A stretch of 64,000 nucleotides of DNA from Maioricimonas rarisocia (GTDB taxonomy: Bacteria; Planctomycetota; Planctomycetia; Planctomycetales; Planctomycetaceae): the NCBI RefSeq assembly GCF_007747795.1, contig NZ_CP036275.1:2586853-2650852 (forward strand). The letters are read 5' to 3'. Of this stretch, positions 24,699-32,800 are shown piece after piece. A program made the translations under genes and the position numbers. Positions within the stretch are counted from its first letter, which is position 1, and each line of letters starts with the position of its first letter. The notes below the pieces were generated by a model. It made no database searches. It saw only the letters and a program-made list of their open reading frames with translations, and had not been told where the DNA came from.

Positions 24699-26381
24699 TC
24701 ACGGCAGCTCGCGAATCCGCAGCTTGCGGAACCGAATCGGCGAACCTTCGCTCTCCAGGCACAGGTACCCTTCTGCCGGATCGCAGCCCGTTCCGCCAGA
24801 GACTTCTTCCCCATTCACCCACAACCGCACCTCTCCGTTAACGGCGCGAATGTAGTACTGATTCCACTCGCCGTGCCCGTTCGCCATGTGCCGCCGCGGA
24901 TAGCTCCGACTGCCGTTGGGAGACAGCGGCGGGAACGGCGTCATTTTCACACCGACCGCGAACACATCTCCATTGGTGCCGAACCAGTCGGTTGTCCTGC
25001 CGCGGGCCTTCATCATGTCGGTGAAGCCGTGGTCGAGAATCTGCACTTCGATCCCCGAAGGCAGCCCCGGCTTGGCCGCGGCCGTCAGCTTCTCGATTGA
25101 TTCAGGCGTGACCCACACGAAGACGCCGCTGTTCCCCGCCGGCTTCTCGTGCATCCACTCCACGACCATCTCGAAGTTCTGGTACTGCTTCGCGGTCCGC
25201 AGCACACTCACCGGCTGACCCGTGCAGTGCAGCACGCCGTCCTTCCACTGCCACGTATCATCAGCACTGTTGACCTTCGCGAAGTCCTCGGCCGTCAGCG
25301 AACGCCAGCCCGGCTGCGTGTCGTCGATGAAGGTTCCCATGGCGAAGCCGCTCACCTCCGCCGGCGGCGCCACATCGACCAGCGAAGGATCATCCGGCCG
25401 GACCCCGGCCTTGAATCCCTGCCGGCCTGCCGGACCCGGCTCGTACGTTCCCGTCATCGCCACATCGGAGCGGGGATCGACCTGGTCTTCCATCTCCATG
25501 CACCAGTAGCAGGCGTTGACCAGCATCCGGCGAAAGTCTTCCACCCGGAACGCATCGCCATGCCCCGTCGTCGTCGTGAAGATCCGTGACGCCTTGCCGG
25601 AAGCACCCGTGTAAGACTTCGTCCAAGCGATCGGCAGTGGTTCCTTGTCGGTGTTCGGCTCGTCGTCCGGATTCCACCCGGTCAGCGGTTGCCCCAACAG
25701 CACCGGCTCGCTGTCGCCGGCCAGTTCTTCGCTGATTCCGTACACATCATCCGGCACCCAGAAGCTGCGATGAACGCCTCGGAAAATCGGATGACTCGCC
25801 GCAAAGTTGATGACCTCGCATTCCGTGCTCTCGACGAGATTCTTGCCGTAGTGCGAAACCCAGGTCTCGCCGAGCACCTCCCGGCCCCATCCCCCCTGCG
25901 GATCGTCGCTGGCCCAGTCGTACTTCGCGTAGGGGCTGTCGGAGTCTTTCGGATACCGGAACGGATGCGTCGCGTTGCGAATGCCGATGATCGGCCGGCC
26001 CGACTCGGCGTAATCGATGATGTGCTTCATCTGATCGTCCGGAAGCTGCCGCCACCGCATGAAGGCGACGAGCAGATCGGCCGACTCCAGTTTTTCGAGC
26101 CCCGGGATGTTGTTCGTCACGCGGGGATCGATCGTTCCCGTTTCCGGATCGATCGCGAACAGCACCGTGCAGGTGAACCCGTGTCGCGAGAGAATGCGGG
26201 CCATCAGCGGCATCGACAGCTCGGAGCGGTACGACGACTCGGCCGCGATAAAGACGACGTGCTTCCCTTTGCCGGGGCCTTCGCCCCCTTCGTACGTCAG
26301 CCACGGATCGGCCGAGGCGCGAGGGGCAGACAGACTGAACACGATGGCAAGCAGTGGAAGAAGCTGCAGGTTCCGACGCAT
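24699..26381 (-). CDS. secreted ThuA-like domain fused to DUF1080 (3-keto-disaccharide hydrolase type)
   Basis: This 560-residue protein starts at MRRNLQLLPLLAIVFSLSAP (ATG 26381, after GAGGA), a signal peptide ending near ASA-DP. Residues 30-290 form a ThuA-like flavodoxin-type fold (KHVVFIAAESSYRSELSMPL, then ADLLVAFMRWRQLPDDQM and GIRNATHPF), associated with sugar utilisation. Residues about 370-560 are DUF1080, a concanavalin-like fold (PGWRSLTAEDF, TWQWKDGVLHC, GNSGVFVWV, EWNQYYIRAVNGEVRLWVNGE) now linked to 3-keto-glycoside hydrolysis. Planctomycetes carry many such secreted polysaccharide-degradation proteins. It stands as a single gene beside the tRNA. Confidence 0.88.
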   Translation of the reverse strand: MRRNLQLLPLLAIVFSLSAPRASADPWLTYEGGEGPGKGKHVVFIAAESSYRSELSMPLMARILSRHGFTCTVLFAIDPETGTIDPRVTNNIPGLEKLESADLLVAFMRWRQLPDDQMKHIIDYAESGRPIIGIRNATHPFRYPKDSDSPYAKYDWASDDPQGGWGREVLGETWVSHYGKNLVESTECEVINFAASHPIFRGVHRSFWVPDDVYGISEELAGDSEPVLLGQPLTGWNPDDEPNTDKEPLPIAWTKSYTGASGKASRIFTTTTGHGDAFRVEDFRRMLVNACYWCMEMEDQVDPRSDVAMTGTYEPGPAGRQGFKAGVRPDDPSLVDVAPPAEVSGFAMGTFIDDTQPGWRSLTAEDFAKVNSADDTWQWKDGVLHCTGQPVSVLRTAKQYQNFEMVVEWMHEKPAGNSGVFVWVTPESIEKLTAAAKPGLPSGIEVQILDHGFTDMMKARGRTTDWFGTNGDVFAVGVKMTPFPPLSPNGSRSYPRRHMANGHGEWNQYYIRAVNGEVRLWVNGEEVSGGTGCDPAEGYLCLESEGSPIRFRKLRIRELP

Positions 26382-26631
26382 GGATGAAGTCCTCAGAGGC
26401 AGGAGCCGCGGCCAGGCTGCACGGGGGGCAGCGGGCCAGTCGGCGAACTCGGCGTGACGTTGAAGAAGAGTATGACGGAACTGGTGAAGAAAGCCCACCG
26501 GTCGCGTGCACTTGTTTGACGCCGCAAGGGATGGCCGATTGTTGCAACTCCCCCGGCCTCCAGACTGGACAGCCCGCTGGCCGCAGGTGATCCTGTGGTC
26601 GCACCGACACGCTATCTCAGAAGAGCCCTAC
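26382..26631. other. intergenic region between divergent genes
   Basis: This 250-bp region separates the ThuA-DUF1080 gene (minus) and the gene at 26632 (plus) and should contain both promoters. No clear motif or palindrome was seen. Confidence 0.4.
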
Positions 26632-27165
26632 ATGACGAAACCAGCGAGAATGGACGAACTGCTTGATGCGTTCTACAACGGCGAGGAAGAGGAGATCGAC
26701 GTCGAGTACATCGGCCGGTATCGCTTGAACGGCCGAATGGTCCTCCGCGTTCCGTCGCCGGACATTGAAGCCTCGTGGGCGGAGTCGGTCGTTCCGGTCG
26801 AGTATCTTCCGTTGTACGGTCTCAAGTGTGGCGAACCTCAACTGGCCGGTGGTCTGTTCGAGGCAGCCCCCTTCCCTCGCTACGACCGTTCTGCCCCGGA
26901 ATACGAATGGATGAATCCTCCGGAAGCTCCGGAGCCGGTGTATCACCTCTGCACAGACAATTGCGGCGCACAGTTCTGGGTTGGCGACTCACACATTGTC
27001 TATGGCCACAATCTCGACAATGAAGTACAGCCAATTGGACCGCTGATGGCCCTGGTCGACTACGCCATCGACTCGGCAATGGAGAGCCGCAGCTGGTACG
27101 AGCGCATCAACGAGCCGGACACAATGGAGAAGTACGGCCTGCAGCCGATCAACGCGATGGGGTAG
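26632..27165 (+). CDS. hypothetical acidic protein
   Basis: This 177-residue protein starts at MTKPARMDELLDAFYNGEEE (ATG 26632); an upstream in-frame ATG at 26506 lies in poor coding sequence. It is acidic, with a run of Glu/Asp near the N-terminus, many Tyr/Pro residues and two Cys in HLCTDNCGAQ. There is no signal peptide or membrane helix. No family is recognised; it resembles small SMI1/immunity-type or unclassified planctomycete proteins only in general character. Confidence 0.6.
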   Translation: MTKPARMDELLDAFYNGEEEEIDVEYIGRYRLNGRMVLRVPSPDIEASWAESVVPVEYLPLYGLKCGEPQLAGGLFEAAPFPRYDRSAPEYEWMNPPEAPEPVYHLCTDNCGAQFWVGDSHIVYGHNLDNEVQPIGPLMALVDYAIDSAMESRSWYERINEPDTMEKYGLQPINAMG

Positions 27166-27253
27166 TTCGCCGACAAACAGCGTTTACGGTCACCATGCAG
27201 ACCAGACGGGCCCGCCCCCCCATGACGCACGACATGCTTCCGGCAAGCGAGCC

Positions 27254-27982
27254 ATGAACGACCAATCAACCGACAGCGACGAAGTCTTCGAAGTCACGAA
27301 CGCCGAACCACCGGCAGCAATCGAATGGGCCGTTCGCATCGGCAAACCACTCCTGGCCGCGTACGGCTACCTGGTCGGTGTGCTGGCGCTGGCGTTTGTC
27401 GGGGCACAACTTGGCAACCTGCTCGATACGCTGCTGTACTCAGTCGGATGGCTCGATGCCCTGCCCGTTCCCACTCGGCACGTCCTCTGGTGCGTGGGAG
27501 CTCTGGTGGCAGCCATCGGACTTCCGCTGGGGAAGATTCGCTTCGGTGGAGACGGTTCGTCGAAACGCCCTGCCCCTTCCGATGGTGAACCGCAGGAGTT
27601 CGCATCAGGGACTGTCCGCAAGTCGGGAGTTCTCAGCACGGCCACGTTCTTCGGCTTCTTCGGATTCGTTTGCGGCGCGGCGATCGGAATGACCCTGGTG
27701 CTGATGTGGTTCTCGATCGCGTCGAGCCCCTGGCCGCCGGAAGGCTGGCTGGAATCCTTCGAGTCGCCGCGGCTGCGCACGACCGAGCATCCCATTCATC
27801 GGCGACCCGCGGACGGCATCCGCTCGACCAGTTCGCACCCGCTGCTGCTGACGGTGGGACTGGCTCCGCCCCTGCTGCTCGGCCTGCTGGGGGCTTTGGT
27901 CGGCGGCATCGCCGCGGCCCTCGGCCTCATCACGGAACCGGTACCTGATGGTTCAGCCGAAACAGGTGATCGCGAATCGTGA
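27254..27982 (+). CDS. hypothetical multi-pass membrane protein
   Basis: This 242-residue protein has about four membrane helices: LLAAYGYLVGVLALAFVGAQ, VLWCVGALVAAIGLPLG, FFGFFGFVCGAAIGMTLVLM and LGLLGALVGGIAAALGLI. An acidic N-terminus precedes the first helix, and a soluble loop with charged residues lies between helices two and three. No transport or enzyme motif is seen. It stands alone. Confidence 0.65.
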   Translation: MNDQSTDSDEVFEVTNAEPPAAIEWAVRIGKPLLAAYGYLVGVLALAFVGAQLGNLLDTLLYSVGWLDALPVPTRHVLWCVGALVAAIGLPLGKIRFGGDGSSKRPAPSDGEPQEFASGTVRKSGVLSTATFFGFFGFVCGAAIGMTLVLMWFSIASSPWPPEGWLESFESPRLRTTEHPIHRRPADGIRSTSSHPLLLTVGLAPPLLLGLLGALVGGIAAALGLITEPVPDGSAETGDRES

Positions 27983-27993
27983 GCCGAGGCCCC

Positions 27994-28055
27994 AGGCGAG
28001 CCCTGAGCGTGAGCAGGCGAGCCCCGAACGGGTGCAGGCGAGCCGGCTGCGTCAG
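27994..28055 (+). repeat. three degenerate copies of a CAGGCGAGCC-containing unit
   Basis: CAGGCGAGCC starts three units spaced about 20-21 bp apart just after the membrane-protein gene. The same core occurs inverted (GGCTCGCCTG) near 29640, so it may belong to a dispersed repeat family. Confidence 0.5.
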
Positions 28056-28104
28056 CTGCCGGGTGACGTCAAGCAATCTGTGACCTGCAACGCACTCCGT
28101 CAGG

Positions 28105-29457
28105 TCACGTCACCTCCCCGGTATACAGCGGCTGCATCACTTCCCCCGTATTGAGATGACGCGGGCGGCCCAGCCGGTCCGGGATCATCTGGTGGGGATC
28201 GATCCCCAGGCTTTCGAAGATCGTTGCCCCCATGTCGGCCGGACTGAACGGCACCGTCACCGGCGAGCCGCCGATCTTGTCCGTCCTGCCGATCACCTGG
28301 CCCCCCATCACGCCGCCGCCGGCGAACACCGCCGTATAGCCGTGGGCCCAGTGATGCCGGCCGGGAACCTTCCGTCCCGCCAGGGGCGAGATCCGCGGCG
28401 TCCGCCCGAACTCGCCGACGCAGATCACCAGCGTCGTCTCCAGCAGCCCCCGCTCGTCCAGATCGTCCAGCAGGGCGCTCACTGCCGTATCGAGAGCCGG
28501 CAGCATCGTCTTCAGACGCGGGAAGTGGTCCACGTGCGTGTCCCACATCTGCACGTGCCCCATGTTGCACTGGATGACCGGCATCTCCACTTCGACCAGC
28601 CGCCGGGCCAGCAGCAGTGTCTGACCATATTTGTGCCGGCCGTACCGGTCGCGGACTTCATCCGACTCGGCACTGATGTCGAGAGCCGTCTTGAGGTTCG
28701 ACGACGTCAGCATCGTGAACGCCGTCTCCTGCTCGTCGGAATACTTCTGGACCTGCGGCGACGATTCGGACATCATCGCGGCGCGGTCGAGATCCTGCAG
28801 CAGATCCCGCCGACCCTGTACGCGGGTTTTGTCGAGTCCCTCGAGGAGTGATAGCCCGCGGACCTTGTAGTCGTCGCTGTTCGGATCATCCTTGAGCACG
28901 AACGGGTCGTACTTCGGGCCGAGAAAGCCGGCATGCTGGGCCGGCCAGACCAGCACACCTTCGATGAGTGGGTTGGGCAGCGTCACCTGACTCGGCAGTC
29001 GGTCGCTGCGCGGACGCAGGTACGAAACGGCGGAGCCGATCGACGGCCAGTCCCCGCGGTGCAGCGACTTGTCCTGGTTCGAATTGCCCCGGAACGGCTG
29101 GATCGAACCGGTGATCGTGTAGTGCGTGCCGGACAGGTGCCGGTTGTCGCCGTGACGCATCGACCGGACGATCGCCAGCTTGTCGGCCCTCTGGGCCATG
29201 CCGGGCATCTGGTCGGAGAACTGCACGCCGGGGATGGCGGTGTCGATGACGCCGAATTCCCCTTTGACCTCGGCAGATTCCGGCTTGGGGTCGAACATGT
29301 CGATGTGGCTGCCGCCCCCGGTCAGAAAGACGAGGACGACCGACTTGGCCCGTGCGTCGATCGCGGCGGCCTGGGCGCGCTGGTGCAGCAGACTTGTCAG
29401 CCCGAGCCCGAAGAAGGACGAGCATCCGATCTGCAGCAGTTCGCGACGGCGGTACAT
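28105..29457 (-). CDS. DUF1501 secreted sulfatase-like protein
   Basis: This 450-residue DUF1501 protein begins with a Tat leader, MYRRRELLQIGCSSFFGLGL. It has the family's blocks: VVLVFLTGGGSHIDMFDPKP (metal-site segment), IVRSMRHGDNRHLSGTHYTITG, LLLARRLVEVEMPVIQC and VICVGEFGRTPRISPLAGRK followed by HHWAHGYTAVFAGGGV. The alkaline phosphatase/sulfatase-like fold is established for the family, but its substrate is not. Folded export through Tat suggests cofactor loading in the cytoplasm. Unlike the other DUF1501 genes here, no DUF1549/DUF1553 gene is adjacent. Confidence 0.9.
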   Translation of the reverse strand: MYRRRELLQIGCSSFFGLGLTSLLHQRAQAAAIDARAKSVVLVFLTGGGSHIDMFDPKPESAEVKGEFGVIDTAIPGVQFSDQMPGMAQRADKLAIVRSMRHGDNRHLSGTHYTITGSIQPFRGNSNQDKSLHRGDWPSIGSAVSYLRPRSDRLPSQVTLPNPLIEGVLVWPAQHAGFLGPKYDPFVLKDDPNSDDYKVRGLSLLEGLDKTRVQGRRDLLQDLDRAAMMSESSPQVQKYSDEQETAFTMLTSSNLKTALDISAESDEVRDRYGRHKYGQTLLLARRLVEVEMPVIQCNMGHVQMWDTHVDHFPRLKTMLPALDTAVSALLDDLDERGLLETTLVICVGEFGRTPRISPLAGRKVPGRHHWAHGYTAVFAGGGVMGGQVIGRTDKIGGSPVTVPFSPADMGATIFESLGIDPHQMIPDRLGRPRHLNTGEVMQPLYTGEVT

Positions 29458-29696
29458 GGCAAAGCCCTGGGACGGTAATGTTTCGACCCGCTCAATGTAT
29501 CAGAGCGGGCCGATGCGATCCAAGGTACGATCCATACGCACCTGCCGACGAAAGCCGACCGGCCCGGTGGGGGGGCCGAGGGACGTTTGACGTTCATGTT
29601 CGCCTTGAAGGGGCGAGCATGCCACTCCCGGCGCTGGGGGCTCGCCTGCGGCTCGACCTCAGACACTCGAATTTCGGCTCGCGACGAGGTCTGGTG

Positions 29697-29718
29697 GGGC
29701 AGACATTCCTGTCTGCCC
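29697..29718. repeat. palindrome GGGCAGACA-TTCC-TGTCTGCCC
   Basis: This is a perfect 9-bp stem. A related palindrome (CCCAGACAA/TTGTCTGGG) occurs at 49030-49052 with a shared CAGACA core and a preceding GTGG, suggesting a dispersed palindromic repeat family. Confidence 0.75.
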
Positions 29719-29802
29719 GCCGTTCCTGCTCACCAACGGCTCGACGCCAGTCACACTGGCTGAATTGAATCCGTTGCTACTGCCTCTTGCCCGCTGCGCG
29801 GG

Positions 29803-29825
29803 CCCCGGTTGGCGAGCAACCGGGG
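29803..29825. repeat. palindrome CCCCGGTTG-GCGAG-CAACCGGGG
   Basis: This perfect 9-bp stem with a 5-nt loop lies 56 bp downstream of the PVC-type gene (minus strand). It could act as a terminator stem or belong to a dispersed repeat family; there is no T run. Confidence 0.65.
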
Positions 29826-29880
29826 CTACCCATTGTGATCGGGGAAGCGTCGCAAGACGCCTCAGCCACCCGCCGTCGGA

Positions 29881-32800
29881 TCAATGGTGATGATGCTCAC
29901 CAAAGATCTTGTGCTCCTTGTCGCCGGCGGCATAGATGTACGCGATCAGGTCGAGAATCTCTTCCTGCGTCAGCTTGTTGAGCAGGCCCTTCGGCATGAT
30001 CGAGATGTCCGAGCGAGCCCGGTCATCGATCTCCGAGGTCTCGATGACCCGCGGATCCGCCTTCGCCAGCGGGTCGACCAGTACCTTCACCACATCGTCA
30101 TTCTCCTCGACGACCATGCCGGTGATAACCTGGCCGGAATCGAGCAGGAACGTGCTCGACCGGTACTTGTCGTCGATGTCCTTCGACGGATCGACCAGCG
30201 AACGCAGGATGTGCTCGGTCGTTCGCTTCTTCGGATCGAGCTTCGTCAGGTCCGGGCCGACATTCCGCCCCTGGTCACCAATCTTGTGGCAGGCGACGCA
30301 GTTGGCCGTCGTGAACAGCGCCCGGCCGACATCGTACGACCGTCCGTGATGCAGCTCGGCAACTGCCGGGGCCAGATCATCAAAGCTCCACTCGGTATTC
30401 CGCGAGAGGAACGTCAGCAGCTCGTCCTTGATCGAGAGCGGATGGCTGGCCAGGTATCCTTCCGGGTCCTGTTCGTAGGCATTCAGATCTTCGACGACGT
30501 ACAGCGCCCCGTGCATCCGCCGCCAGTGTCCGGGATAGGTGCAGACGTAAGGATACACACCGGGCGTCTTCGGCACTTCGAAGGTCAGTGCCTGGTTCTG
30601 CCCCGGTTCGAGCAGACGGCTGCCCAGCAGTACTTTGTCCGAGCGCGGGATGTAATGACGCTCTTTCGCGTCCGCGTCCCGGCCGGTCGCTTCGGCAAGT
30701 TCGCCGATCTCTTCGAGAGCACCCGGCACGACGATCGCGAAGTTGTGCGGCATATGGTCGGTATTGGAGAACCGGAATTCGACGGTCGTTCCTGCCTGAA
30801 CGGCAATCTGCTCCTTGTCGAAAATCATGCGGGCGGTCACCGTGCCGATCGCGATCACACGGACGTCCAGATTCTCCAGCCGGTTGAGAACGCTCTCCGC
30901 CTGCTCGTCCGGCAGCTTGGAGGCGAGCGAACGGGCCAGAGCGATGGCGTCGGTCGCCGGCGCGGACGTTCGCAGGCTGGCCGGCATCGAGGTCAGGTAG
31001 CCGACGAGGTTGTCAACCAGCGGGCGGATCTGCCCGTCGGCCCAGTCCTCTTCGGGAATCGTTCGCAGTACCGAAACCGCGGCGGCACGGTGCCGGCCAG
31101 TCTTCATGATGGCCGCCAGGTCACGAAACTTCTCGCCGCCGTGACCCGGAACGTGAGCCAGGGTGCGGATGGCGACATCGTGCAGTGTCTCGCTCCCTTC
31201 GGTGGTCAGGCGGTCTTCCGGAATCGGTTGCTTGTTGAAGCCGGGGCCGGACCACATGACCCGCAGCCCGTCGCCGCCACCGTTGTCGAAGTAGGTAATG
31301 ACGATCTTGTGAGTCCCGGCCGACAGGCGGATGCGTCCCCGTTTCTCCACCATGCCATGCAGGCCGTCGTTGTTCACCACCAGCTTGTCATTGATGTACA
31401 GCCGGGAGCCATCATCTGAAGCGGTGAAGAACGTGTAGCGGCCGTCCTGCGGGACGTGCAGCATTCCGGTAAACCGCAGGGCGAAGGCGTCGTCTTCGAG
31501 CTTCTGCGGGACGTTCATCTCGATCCGGGGGACCACGCCGCTCGCTTTGGGCGACATGGCGGCCAGTGTTTCGACGGCGACGTTCTTGGCGCTCGGGTGG
31601 AAGAAGTCGACGTGGATGCCCGGCTGCTGCAGTTGGCCGCTGCCGGTCTCCGAATCGAGGTTCGGCGGGAGTTCGAAGACGAGTGAACGAACACTGTCGT
31701 ACAGCTGCGCCCGAACCTCGGCATCGTCAACGGAAGGAATCGACGCCAGAAAGTCCCGCAGGCTTTCCTTGCTCTTCGAGGCGGCGAACAGGGCATTCTC
31801 GCCGGAACCGTCCGCCCGCATCCAGGCCCGGTAGCCGATCTGCCGCGCTTCGGGTGTCTGCGCACCGGTCGCCAGAGATTCGATGCGGCGGCGGGCCGTC
31901 TTCAGATCCTCGGCCGGCTGCTCGGCCAGAAGTTCTCCCAGACCGGCCAGCGTCGTCGTGTCACCGGCGGCATCCCGTTCGGCAATGTTCGCCAGCAGCA
32001 GTTCGCGGGTGGACTGGTCTTTCAGACGCGAGAGGCCATTGAGCGATTCCCGCAGCACGTCGAGGGGAATCTCCGGCCGACTGAGGATCGCCTCGTACAC
32101 CTCGGCCGATTCCCCCAGCTTCCGCAGCGACGCGATACTGGCGTGTCTCAGAACATATTGCTTCGCGGCGTCCGTCATCGGCATGCCACGACCGAGAGTG
32201 CTGGCAATGACGGAATCGACCTCAATCTGCTCGCGGGCATAGTTGAGGACGTAGTCGAGTTCCGGATCCAGCGGTCGACTGGCCACTTCATGCCAGATCT
32301 CCGCCGCATTGAGGTCGTCGAACGACAGCGAAGATTTCACTGCTTCCGCTCGAACGAGCGCCGAATCGTCCCGCGCCGCCTTGACGAGCAATAGCGGCCA
32401 ACCCTCGACGTCCGTTCCCCAGTGCCCCAGAGTCCGGATCGCCGCGGCACGCACACGGGGTTCTTCCGCCTTGAAGACACGGTGCAGAAGTTCGCCGTTG
32501 GGTACGCGGTGTTCTTCGTGGACCCACAGGCACTCGAGCAGTGCCTGAGCGTCGGCAGGATTGCTCACATCCCGCTTCGCGGCCCACGCGCCGACTTCTC
32601 TCAGGACGTCCTCTGTATCGCGGCCGCTCAGCTCGATCCGGGCCCGATAGCGGGTGCCGTTCTCGGCAGCGAGGAAGTTGTCGCACACCTCGGCAATCGG
32701 CTTCCCCTTCATCTTCGGCGGAGTGAGCAGGTCGCGTCCCTTGTAGGTCACGCGATAGACGCGGCCATGCTCGTGGTCCCGGTTCGGATCACGCATGTTG

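Larger units (their letters stand above)
29458..29880. other. 423-bp intergenic region with two palindromes
   Basis: No gene is supported. It contains hairpins at 29697-29718 and 29803-29825 (listed separately) and presumably the promoter of the DUF1501 gene near 29470-29560. Confidence 0.6.
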